This document shows, piece after piece, positions 1 through 5,393 of a stretch of 5,393 nucleotides of DNA. A program made the translations under genes and the position numbers. Source of the stretch: Solidesulfovibrio magneticus (GTDB lineage Bacteria > Desulfobacterota > Desulfovibrionia > Desulfovibrionales > Desulfovibrionaceae). Within the stretch, counting starts at the first letter, position 1, and each line of letters begins with the position of its first letter. Location of the stretch: contig DLGG01000120.1 of assembly GCA_002482565.1 (NCBI GenBank), forward strand, positions 16,593 to 21,985, in the 5' to 3' direction. A model generated the notes under the pieces. The model was not told the DNA's origin and ran no database searches. It was given only the letters and a program-made list of their open reading frames with translations.

Positions 1-28
1 GGGGCCTGAACTTTTGGGGCCGGTCGGC

Positions 29-1663
29 TCAGTAGGCCAGCACTGCGTCCGGGAAGGCGAGGCCTTCCCAGGGACGGCCGGCATGGCCGGCCGCGCGCTC
101 CAGGAGATAGACGCCGCGCTGGAACAGCTCCCGGGCAAAGGACGCCTTCATCTCGAACCGGGCCGAGGTGGCCAGGGCCCGGGCCACGGCAAAGGTCAGG
201 CGCGCCTCGAAGGTTTGGTCCCCCTGCTCGGCAGCAAATCCCCGGGCGAATTCCAGAAAACGCCGCATGGCCAGTTCGAGCTGGCCTCGCGATTTGCGGT
301 CGAAAAAGGGCAGCCGGAAATTGGAGGCCAGAAACACCGCCGTGTCCTGGGCATAGTCGCCCTCCCGGGAGCGGTGCAGATCAATATAATGGATGCGCTG
401 GGCGGTATGGTCGTAGACGATGTTGTTGAGGTTGAAATCGCCGTGGAGCAGCACGGCAAACGGCGCGGCCAGGGTCTTCTCGGCCGCCTCGGCCGCCCCG
501 AGCAGGGCGTCCAGGCCGGGGACGGACTGGCCGCCGACGTCCATGGGGCCGAAGGCGAGCTGGGGATGCAGCCCGAACACGTCGTCGAGGCGGGCGCGCA
601 ACTGGGCCATGGCGTCGGCCGCGACGGGCCGGCGGACAAGGGTCTGTTCCCACAACCCCCCCACCGTCTGGGTGACCAGGAAGCAGGCGTTTTCCACGAT
701 CTCCCGGTCGGCCGTCAGCACCACTTCCTGGACGTTGCAGCCGCCCAGATATTCAAGGAGCATGGAAGCCGAGTCGCCATCGGTCTGAAAGGCCTGGATG
801 CTCGGGGCAAGGCCGGGTGACAGGCGCTGCCAGCGCTCGATGTTCTCTTTTTCCTTGGCCAGCTTGTCGGCATTGCCTTCCTTAAAAAGCACGCCCTTGG
901 AACGCGCCCCGTGGCCCTCCTGGACCCGGCCGATGCGGCAGCCCGACCGGGTGCCCCAGATGGAATGGAAATCCCCGGGGGTGATCGGCGTTTCCTCGCC
1001 CAGCTCCAGGGTATCCTGCAGGGCCTGGTACTGGTGGATCTTGAGCTTCTCGCCCAAGGCCGCAAAAATGACGGCCTCGCCGATGTTGAGCAGGGCGTCG
1101 CCCATGCGTTCGAGATAGCGGAAAATATTGAAGCTGGAGATGGCGTTTTCCGGGGACTCGCCCTTGCGCAGATCAGCCAGTATGGCGTCGAAAGCGGTCT
1201 TGAAATGGTCGTCCAGGGCGAACTCGGCCCGGCAGATGCGCAACGCCAGCTTGACGTCCTGGCGGGTGAGCGCCTGAAAGACCAGCCCCAGGGCCTTGTC
1301 CACGTCCACGAAGGGCGCGCGGTAGTCGTAGCGTTTGATAAAGGCCGGATCGGTCAAATACTGCATCTGCGAGACGATGTTGACGGCGTAGTCCGCGATG
1401 CGCTCGAGGTTGATGTTGATGATGTTGGCGGCGCGCACGAGGTCCAGCGTCCGCTTGTTGCGGTCGGTGGAACCGTGGATGCGCCCCCAGCAAGCGTTCT
1501 CGATGACGCTCTTGAGATTGTCGATATAGTCGTCACGACTTTCGATGCGCTTGATGCACTCCTGGTCCGGCCGTTCCACCACGCTCAGCGTGCTGGCCAC
1601 CTGCTTGGAGACCTCCAGAACCATGAAGCGGAAATTCTCTTCAATGCCTTCCAAAATGCGCAT
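29..1663 (-). CDS. PhoU domain fused to an APH/choline-kinase-like phosphotransferase
   Basis: This 544-residue protein has two parts. Residues 1 to about 215 form a PhoU domain with two three-helix repeats; each carries the PhoU signature, ERIADYAVNI (87-96) and ERMGDALLNIGEA (185-197), whose acidic residues bind metal clusters in known PhoU proteins. Residues about 230-530 resemble the aminoglycoside phosphotransferase/choline kinase fold: a glycine-containing N-lobe strand, candidate ATP-binding Lys261 (VLFKEG) with Glu271 or Glu273, the Brenner catalytic motif HGDFNLNN (407-414; Asp409 as base, Asn414 for Mg), metal-binding Asp428 (YIDLH) and the later GDYAQD (435-440). The kinase therefore looks catalytically intact. 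No signal peptide or membrane segment is visible, so it is probably cytoplasmic. ATG start with GGGAG five bases upstream. It lies 118 bases after the amphi-Trp gene on the same strand. PhoU normally regulates phosphate uptake and signalling; here it may control the kinase. The substrate is unknown, and antibiotic resistance is unlikely. Confidence 0.9.
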   Translation of the reverse strand: MRILEGIEENFRFMVLEVSKQVASTLSVVERPDQECIKRIESRDDYIDNLKSVIENACWGRIHGSTDRNKRTLDLVRAANIININLERIADYAVNIVSQMQYLTDPAFIKRYDYRAPFVDVDKALGLVFQALTRQDVKLALRICRAEFALDDHFKTAFDAILADLRKGESPENAISSFNIFRYLERMGDALLNIGEAVIFAALGEKLKIHQYQALQDTLELGEETPITPGDFHSIWGTRSGCRIGRVQEGHGARSKGVLFKEGNADKLAKEKENIERWQRLSPGLAPSIQAFQTDGDSASMLLEYLGGCNVQEVVLTADREIVENACFLVTQTVGGLWEQTLVRRPVAADAMAQLRARLDDVFGLHPQLAFGPMDVGGQSVPGLDALLGAAEAAEKTLAAPFAVLLHGDFNLNNIVYDHTAQRIHYIDLHRSREGDYAQDTAVFLASNFRLPFFDRKSRGQLELAMRRFLEFARGFAAEQGDQTFEARLTFAVARALATSARFEMKASFARELFQRGVYLLERAAGHAGRPWEGLAFPDAVLAY

Positions 1664-1755
1664 GGCCGCTCCCAGGGAAAAGTTCCATGACCCGCTTCCC
1701 GAGTGTTCGCGAAACCGGCCCGAAACAGAGCATACGGATAAAGCCTTCCACGACG

Positions 1756-1786
1756 CCTGACGTCACGCAGCCAACGTCGCGTCAGG
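1756..1786. repeat. Weak inverted repeat across the amphi-Trp stop codon
   Basis: CCTGACG (1756-1762) is exactly complementary to CGTCAGG (1780-1786), with 17 bases between, and the stop codon of the amphi-Trp gene lies in the right arm. The left arm also holds the 8-base palindrome TGACGTCA (1758-1765). No T-tract follows on the minus strand, so it is not a classical terminator. It could slow or partly stop transcription before the PhoU-kinase gene, or be chance in GC-rich DNA. The rest of 1664-1781 shows no gene and no convincing promoter. Confidence 0.3.
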
Positions 1787-2063
1787 ACTGGCCGCCCGGG
1801 GCGATGGTCAGGGCGTCGTCCTCGGCGTCCTCGGCCGAGGTCTCGCGCCAGGAGAATTTGAGGTGCAGCTTCATGCGCCCGCCCGTGGACTTGGCCTCAA
1901 CCAGAAAGCCGAGCATGCCCGAGGGATGCAGCACCACCTCGCCTTCGCGGCTGCCCAGGCGCAGTTCGCCGGCGGCGAATCCGGCGGTGATGGCTTCGAG
2001 ATAGCGCCGCAGGGTGTCGGCGTCCTGGGTGGATTCGTATTTGAAATGCGTTTCCTTATCCAC
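1782..2063 (-). CDS. amphi-Trp domain protein (GAK-system-associated)
   Basis: A 93-residue protein that is essentially one amphi-Trp domain. An N-terminal strand (HFKYES, 6-11) leads into a helix (about 13-31), then strands GELRL (32-36) and GEVVLHP (41-47), a strand LGFLVEAK (51-58), and a last amphipathic strand KLHLKFSW (65-72) ending in the hallmark Trp72. The tail (74-86) is acidic. There is no signal peptide, so the protein is probably cytoplasmic. The molecular function of this family is not known; it was named from sequence and from its place in GAK-type neighbourhoods with ATP-grasp enzymes, HprK-related kinases and CofD-like proteins. The start is GTG, supported by AAAGGA seven bases upstream. 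It sits between the PHP hydrolase gene (134-base gap) and the PhoU-kinase gene (118-base gap), all on one strand. The first half of the XXXCH protein in this window has the same strand-helix-strand pattern. Confidence 0.85.
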   Translation of the reverse strand: MDKETHFKYESTQDADTLRRYLEAITAGFAAGELRLGSREGEVVLHPSGMLGFLVEAKSTGGRMKLHLKFSWRETSAEDAEDDALTIAPGGQS

Positions 2064-2070
2064 GTCGTGA

Positions 2071-2076
2071 TCCTTT
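2071..2076 (-). promoter_or_regulatory. Ribosome binding site of the amphi-Trp gene
   Basis: On the minus strand AAAGGA lies seven bases before the GTG at 2061-2063. It supports the GTG as the start; no ATG in a useful position competes with it. Confidence 0.65.
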
Positions 2077-2112
2077 GGCGCGGCGCGCCGACCGGGACCG
2101 CATCCGGGACAA

Positions 2113-2142
2113 GCCGGCAGGCGGTCTGGCGCGCCTACCGGC
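2113..2142 (-). promoter_or_regulatory. Strong hairpin between the PHP and amphi-Trp genes
   Basis: Arms 2113-2123 and 2132-2142 form an 11-base-pair GC-rich stem with an 8-base loop. The only non-Watson-Crick position (2118 with 2137) is a G-U pair in RNA from the minus strand but a C-A mismatch in RNA from the plus strand, which fits the direction of the operon. It lies 55 bases after the PHP stop and 49 bases before the amphi-Trp start. No T-tract follows, so a processing site, mRNA stabiliser or attenuator is more likely than a classical terminator. Nothing else convincing was seen in 2064-2197. Confidence 0.5.
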
Positions 2143-2197
2143 CGTCAGCGTTTATGGCTTTTTCCATCAAAAGAAAGGGCATCGGGGGTGCGCCAAG

Positions 2198-3364
2198 CTA
2201 GCCGGAGAGCCGGTCACGGTATTCGGCGATGACCTTGCGCCGGCTCATGCCGTTGATGATGAGGCTTTTGCGGATGCTGAAGTCGTGCCAGGCCGGCTGG
2301 AGGCCGATTTCCCGGGCGGCTTTTTCCGGGTCCTGCTCGGCCAGGGGCCGGGTTTTCTCGCTCATGTGGCAGTCGTCGCCCATGAAGACGAGAATGGGGC
2401 GCTTGCCGTGCCAGCCCATGTTGTTGCGGCGATTGACCACGTTTATGAGAAACTCGGTGTACTGCTGGGACTGGGGGTTCCAGACCTCGATGCCGTCCAC
2501 GTCGTAGTCGGCCAAAAGGATGGGCCAGAACTGCTCGGGGTGGGGGATGACGATGCCGGCCCCAAGGGCGCGGGCCTCTTCGATGACCTCGGTCGCGCGG
2601 TAGAAATAGGACAGGGAGAATTCTTCCTTCACCAGATCCTTGACCGCCTTGGCGTAGACTTGGGCGCGGTTTATCAGCCGGTCGCCGTAGCGGGCGCGCT
2701 TGGCGTCGAGGAAGTTGCGCACGAGCTTGTTCTTGTAGACGTCGTCGGGCAGCTCGGCCTCGTGGGCCAGGATCAGGCTTTTGATCTTGGCGGCCTGGAC
2801 GCGCACGAAGGCGACGAGTTCCTCCTCGGCGTTGGTGCGGCCGGCGGCGCGCTGACGGCGGTCCTCAAAGGCCGGTTCGACCAGGGCGTCGAGGTATTCG
2901 AAGAGCTGGGAGGCCCGGTAGCGGTGGGTGTGGCGCAGCATGGATTTGAGCACGTCGGCCCGCTCCATGTCGAGGCCGTGAAAATGCAGCAACAGCTGGA
3001 CCTTGCGATTAAATCCGCTGGAATAGCAGTCCACTTCCACGCCCTGGAAGCCGTCGTAGTCCATGAGCACGTTGTGCTGGGTGGGCACGATGAGCTCGTC
3101 CACGCGGTTGGGATAAAGCGTGTCGATACGCTTTTTGAGCAGTTCCATGGGCACGTGTTCGGGGTGCCAGTGGACGGCCAGGACGTATTCCTGGCGCGGA
3201 TAGGCGCGGACCGGCGAGACGATGCGTTCGATCTGCTCGGGGGAGAGGCTCACGTCGTTTATGCGCAGGAAATCGTTTTCGTCCTCCTCGCCCACGGCCG
3301 GGTCCAGGGCGGCGGGGTCGATCTCCAGGCAGCGGGCTTCGGGCTGGATCGGGGAATCAGGCAT
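2198..3364 (-). CDS. PHP-superfamily metallohydrolase (predicted phosphoesterase)
   Basis: A 388-residue protein in which the metal-ligand pattern of the PHP (polymerase and histidinol phosphatase) superfamily can be followed in order: HWHPEH (65-70) for the HxH motif, TQHNV (95-99; His97) in the place of the usual TDHN, GVEVD (108-112; Glu110), LHFHG (126-130), IPHPEQF (272-278; His275), GIEVWN (291-296) and GDDCH (329-333; Asp331 and His333). These would hold two or three metal ions for phosphoester hydrolysis. About 145 residues, mostly helical and rich in Lys, Arg and Glu, separate His129 from His275, much longer than in small PHP phosphatases. There is a 60-residue N-terminal extension and no signal peptide. 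The ATG overlaps the end of the XXXCH gene by 8 bases (ATGCCTGA); AGGAG lies 13 bases upstream, rather far, so translational coupling is likely. The substrate is unknown. The family call is well supported; the activity is inferred. Confidence 0.85.
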   Translation of the reverse strand: MPDSPIQPEARCLEIDPAALDPAVGEEDENDFLRINDVSLSPEQIERIVSPVRAYPRQEYVLAVHWHPEHVPMELLKKRIDTLYPNRVDELIVPTQHNVLMDYDGFQGVEVDCYSSGFNRKVQLLLHFHGLDMERADVLKSMLRHTHRYRASQLFEYLDALVEPAFEDRRQRAAGRTNAEEELVAFVRVQAAKIKSLILAHEAELPDDVYKNKLVRNFLDAKRARYGDRLINRAQVYAKAVKDLVKEEFSLSYFYRATEVIEEARALGAGIVIPHPEQFWPILLADYDVDGIEVWNPQSQQYTEFLINVVNRRNNMGWHGKRPILVFMGDDCHMSEKTRPLAEQDPEKAAREIGLQPAWHDFSIRKSLIINGMSRRKVIAEYRDRLSG

Positions 3365-3920
3365 GGCGGCTGTGACACTCCTTTTTCAGGCGATCAAGGG
3401 CGGCGGCCGAGGCGGTCAGGGCGGCGACGTCGCCGGCGGCCTGGGCCTGCTCGAAGCGGTCCACCTCGGCGTCGTAGGCGGCGTAGTAGGCGTCGCCCTT
3501 GCCGGGATAGCGGGTCATGAGGCGCGAGTCGGCGACAAACGAAGCGGCCACGCCGGCATCCGGCACAGCGCCGGCCAGCAGGGCGTCTCGGATGGCCCGA
3601 AAGGTATGCTTCATGCGTTTTTTGAGGCCCTTGTAACGCGGCAGGCCGCCTGGGGCGGCTTCTTCCGGACTATCTTTGACGGGCGAGTCGCCGCCCAGGA
3701 CGCCCGGAGCCTCGGGATAGCGCAGGGTCACCTTGAGTTGGGAACTCGCCCCGCTGTGGCGGATGGATATCTTGAAGCTGGCGCAGTCGGCCAGTTCGAC
3801 GGCTTCCCCGTCGATGACGAGCAAGCCTTCGCCGGCCCGGGCCACGACTTCGGCCAGGGCGCGCGGGACGTCGTCCCGAGGCAGGGTCTTTTCGATTCGG
3901 CGTTTGCGCGATCCGTGCAT
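3357..3920 (-). CDS. GAK-system XXXCH protein (amphi-Trp-like N half, XXXCH C half)
   Basis: A 187-residue protein in two halves. Residues 6-70 follow the amphi-Trp pattern (helix 16-30, strands GEGLLVI and EAVELA, last strand QLKVTLRY at 61-68), but Tyr68 stands where the amphi-Trp protein has its Trp. After a Pro/Gly/Glu-rich linker (about 70-94), residues 95-187 are helical with RYKGLKKRMKHTF (95-107), FVADSRLMTRYPGKGD (128-143) and a C-terminal KKECHSRHA, the XXXCH motif that names the family (Cys182, His183). The spacing recalls the heme motif CXXCH at the end of cytochrome c', but the first Cys is Lys and no export signal is visible, so normal periplasmic heme attachment is not expected. 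The ATG at 3920 is preferred: GGAGGA lies just upstream, whereas the longer reading (TTG at 3986) begins inside the promoter's -35 box. First gene of the candidate operon. Molecular function unknown. Confidence 0.85.
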   Translation of the reverse strand: MHGSRKRRIEKTLPRDDVPRALAEVVARAGEGLLVIDGEAVELADCASFKISIRHSGASSQLKVTLRYPEAPGVLGGDSPVKDSPEEAAPGGLPRYKGLKKRMKHTFRAIRDALLAGAVPDAGVAASFVADSRLMTRYPGKGDAYYAAYDAEVDRFEQAQAAGDVAALTASAAALDRLKKECHSRHA

Positions 3921-3924
3921 CGTG

Positions 3925-3930
3925 TCCTCC
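3925..3930 (-). promoter_or_regulatory. Ribosome binding site of the XXXCH gene
   Basis: GGAGGA on the minus strand ends four bases before the ATG at 3918-3920. It is the strongest Shine-Dalgarno match of the four-gene set and decides the start of this gene. Confidence 0.75.
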
Positions 3931-3957
3931 GAGCGGCCGACGTTTTGCGGCAACTCT

Positions 3958-3986
3958 ACGATAGGACGATGACGGTTTGATGGCAA
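3958..3986 (-). promoter_or_regulatory. Sigma70-type promoter of the four-gene operon
   Basis: Read on the minus strand, TTGCCA (3981-3986; 5 of 6 matches to TTGACA) is followed after exactly 17 bases by TATCGT (3958-3963; 4 of 6 matches to TATAAT). Transcription would begin near 3950-3952, giving an untranslated leader of about 30 bases with GGAGGA before the ATG. No equally good promoter was seen before the three later genes, which fits one shared transcript. Judged by eye only. Confidence 0.6.
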
Positions 3987-4143
3987 GGCGGGTCGGGACT
4001 TTCCTGGTTCGTCCTTACTCTCCAGCCTCGCCGCACCCCGCTACCGCCTGAAAGGCCGGCGGCATCCCCCCGTTCCCTCGCAATGCCCCCGCACCTGTCC
4101 CACCCGCTTGTGGCTCCCCCGCCCGCCACGGACGGCCAGGGGG
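3987..4143. other. Gene-free C-rich spacer with G-runs on the minus strand
   Basis: No coding sequence with recognisable content or a ribosome binding site is visible. Between 4066 and 4124 the plus strand has seven runs of three to six C (4066-4071, 4075-4077, 4086-4090, 4099-4101, 4103-4105, 4116-4120, 4122-4124), hence G-runs on the transcribed minus strand just upstream of the operon promoter. Several gaps are 8-10 bases, so only a long-loop G-quadruplex would fit. Together with the hairpin array it separates cheA from the four-gene operon. Confidence 0.5.
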
Positions 4144-4231
4144 GCCGGGGGGATTATCCCCCCGGCGGGTGCAGGGCAGCGCCCTGCCGGGTCACGGGCA
4201 GCGCCCGTGCAGGTGCAGGGCAGCGCCCTGC
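4144..4231 (-). terminator. Four-hairpin array just downstream of cheA
   Basis: Four stems follow in a row. The one farthest from cheA (4144-4152 with 4158-4166) has nine G-C pairs and the loop ATTAT. The other three (4171-4177/4181-4187, 4193-4199/4203-4209, 4215-4221/4225-4231) each have a perfect 7-base-pair stem and the loop AGC (GCT on the minus strand), with centres at 4179, 4201 and 4223, a 22-base period. The array begins five bases after the cheA stop codon. It may end cheA transcription or protect its 3' end; no T-tract follows any stem, so it does not match a simple intrinsic terminator. It may also be a dispersed REP-like element. Confidence 0.55.
4168..4191. repeat. 24-base repeat, copy 1
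   Basis: Identical over all 24 bases to 4212-4235, with 44 bases between the two starts. Its core is GCAGGGC-AGC-GCCCTGC, a perfect hairpin. Between the copies lies a third, related hairpin with a changed stem and the same loop. Confidence 0.85.
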
Positions 4232-4235
4232 CGGG
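4212..4235. repeat. 24-base repeat, copy 2, abutting the cheA stop codon
   Basis: Exact copy of 4168-4191. Its last base lies immediately next to the cheA stop codon (4236-4238), so the array starts at the very end of the gene. Confidence 0.85.
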
Positions 4236-5393
4236 CTAGCCTTTGGAGCGGCTGCCGGGGGTGGACATCATATAGATCTCGTGGGGATCGAGGATGAGCA
4301 CCACCGAGCCGTCGCCCATGATGGTGGCTCCGGAGATGCCGCGCATGTCGAACTCCGAGAGATAGGTGCCCAGCGGCTTGATGACGATCTCCTGGCGTTC
4401 CAGGAGACGGTCGACAATAAGCCCGAGGCGGCGTTCGTTGTCCTGGAGAATGACGATGGGCACGATGTCGTGCTTTTCCTCGGCAGGCGGCAGTTCCAGG
4501 ATTTCGGCCAGTTCGACGATGCCGAGCACCTCGCCGCGCAGGGTCACGGCCTTGCGCTTGTTGACCTCGGTCATGCGCTTGACCTCGATCTTGGTGGTCT
4601 CGGAGACGGAATCCAGCGGCAAGGCGTAGGTCTGGCCGGCGACAACGACCATCAGGGCGTCGATGATGGCGAGCGTCAGCGGCAGGGCCAGGGTGAATTT
4701 GGTGCCCTTGCCCACTTCGCTGGTGACGTTGACGGTGCCTTTCAAGTTTTTGATGTTGGTGCGCACCACGTCCATGCCCACGCCCCGGCCGGAGATGTCG
4801 GTGATGGTCTCAGCCGAGGAAAAGCCGGGCATGAAGATGATGTCGATGGCGTCGCGGTCGTCGAGGGCCTTGGCTTCCTCGGGGCTCATGAGATTTTTTC
4901 GCACGGCCACTTCGCGCATCTTGGCCGGGTCGATGCCCTTGCCGTCGTCCTCGATCTCGATGGCCACGGAGTTGCCGCGGTGGTAGGCGCGCAGCCACAC
5001 CCGCCCGACGGGCGGCTTGCCGGCGGCGACGCGTTCGGCCTCGGTCTCGATGCCGTGGTCCACGGAGTTTCGGATAAGGTGGACCAGCGGATCGCCGATG
5101 ACCTCGACCACGGACTTGTCGAGTTCGGTTTCCTCGCCTTCGGTGACGAGGTTCACTTCCTTGCCGGACTTGCGCGACAGGTCGCGCACCAGACGCGGGA
5201 AGCGGGAGAACACGGTGGACACCGGCACCATGCGCACCTTCATGATGGTGTCCTGCAAATCGTCGGAAATGCGGGCCATGGCGTAGGTGGTTTCGGTGAG
5301 CTGCTGGCCGATGTGGGCCCCTTCGGTCTTGCCCTCTTCCAGGGCGCGGGCGAGCATGGCGAAGCGGTTGCGGTTGATGATGAGCTCGCCGAT
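4236..5393 (-). CDS. cheA: Chemotaxis histidine kinase CheA, C-terminal part (5' end outside window)
   Basis: The reading frame is open to the window edge, giving 385 residues of the C-terminal half; residue 1 here is the codon at 5391-5393. It begins inside the P3 dimerisation domain with IGELIINRNRF, the conserved CheA helix. The P4 ATPase domain follows, with the N box LIRNSVDHGIE (106-116), G1 box DDGKGID (149-155), F box FMPGFSSAE (187-195) and G2 box GRGVGMDVV (202-210), all intact. Residues about 233-377 are the P5 CheW-like domain that binds CheW and the chemoreceptors. The phosphotransfer domain P1 with the phosphorylated His, and P2, lie outside the window. CheA autophosphorylates from ATP in receptor arrays and passes phosphate to CheY and CheB. 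The ATG at 5355-5357 is internal and not the start. The hairpin array and spacer suggest it is transcribed separately from the four genes downstream. Which chemotaxis operon it belongs to cannot be told here. Confidence 0.97.
   Translation of the reverse strand: MGELIINRNRFAMLARALEEGKTEGAHIGQQLTETTYAMARISDDLQDTIMKVRMVPVSTVFSRFPRLVRDLSRKSGKEVNLVTEGEETELDKSVVEVIGDPLVHLIRNSVDHGIETEAERVAAGKPPVGRVWLRAYHRGNSVAIEIEDDGKGIDPAKMREVAVRKNLMSPEEAKALDDRDAIDIIFMPGFSSAETITDISGRGVGMDVVRTNIKNLKGTVNVTSEVGKGTKFTLALPLTLAIIDALMVVVAGQTYALPLDSVSETTKIEVKRMTEVNKRKAVTLRGEVLGIVELAEILELPPAEEKHDIVPIVILQDNERRLGLIVDRLLERQEIVIKPLGTYLSEFDMRGISGATIMGDGSVVLILDPHEIYMMSTPGSRSKG

Noticed and set aside
1..28. Possible terminator after the PhoU-kinase gene
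   Set aside because: Only 28 bases are available; no stem with a T-tract can be seen before the window ends.
29..760. Aminoglycoside resistance gene
   Set aside because: The kinase part has the APH-family fold motifs, but it is joined to PhoU and sits in a housekeeping-like cassette with no mobile elements. The motif is shared by many metabolite kinases.
14..1690. Plus-strand open frames at 14-820 and 911-1690
   Set aside because: Both are antisense to the PhoU-kinase gene, which has intact motifs in both domains. They show no recognisable domain.
1829..1840. 12-base perfect palindrome CCTCGGCCGAGG
   Set aside because: It lies within the coding sequence for the acidic tail of the amphi-Trp protein and is explained by repeated Asp/Glu/Ala codons.
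2082..2135. Two copies of the palindrome GGCGCGCC (2082-2089 and 2128-2135) as an operator pair
   Set aside because: Such palindromes are common by chance at this GC content, and the second is largely part of the hairpin at 2113-2142.
3357..3380. Classical c-type heme site
   Set aside because: The first Cys of CXXCH is absent (KKECH) and there is no signal peptide, so standard c-type cytochrome maturation is not supported.
2075..3520. Long plus-strand open frame of 481 codons
   Set aside because: It lies exactly opposite the PHP gene, whose ligand motifs are convincing. The plus-strand translation is rich in Gly, Val, Asp and Arg repeats without a family motif, as is usual for the opposite strand of GC-rich genes.

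Overview
The window is GC-rich bacterial DNA, and every convincing gene lies on the minus strand, so transcription runs from right to left. The high GC, a CheA with the usual proteobacterial layout, and an amphi-Trp protein beside a protein with a C-terminal XXXCH motif point to a sulfate-reducing deltaproteobacterium of the Desulfovibrionaceae. That assignment is inferred from gene content, not from a marker gene.

Right part (4236-5393): the C-terminal half of a chemotaxis histidine kinase CheA (dimerisation, ATPase and CheW-like domains). Its start lies beyond the window edge. Directly after its stop codon come four consecutive hairpins (4144-4231). Three of them share the same three-base loop, are spaced exactly 22 bases apart, and differ by paired changes in their stems. 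A C-rich spacer without genes follows (3987-4143).

Middle and left part (29-3986): a candidate operon of four genes with its own sigma70-type promoter (3958-3986). In order of transcription these are: (1) a 187-residue protein with an amphi-Trp-like N-terminal half and an XXXCH C-terminal half, whose start is better placed at an ATG at 3920 than at the farther upstream TTG; (2) a 388-residue PHP-superfamily metallohydrolase with a complete set of candidate metal ligands, overlapping gene 1 by 8 bases; (3) a 93-residue amphi-Trp protein starting at GTG; (4) a 544-residue fusion of a two-repeat PhoU domain with an APH/choline-kinase-like phosphotransferase. Amphi-Trp and XXXCH proteins are parts of the poorly understood 'GAK system' (ATP-grasp, amphi-Trp, HprK-related kinase, CofD-like), known mainly from neighbourhood conservation. 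The ATP-grasp, CofD-like and HprK-related members are not in this window.

How the genes might work together (inference): the set combines a predicted kinase tethered to a PhoU sensor/regulator domain, a predicted metal-dependent phosphoesterase, and two small proteins sharing a beta-rich module. This would suit a cytoplasmic phosphorylation/dephosphorylation cycle linked to phosphate or a phosphorylated small molecule. None of the four shows a signal peptide or membrane segment. The substrate cannot be read from the sequence.
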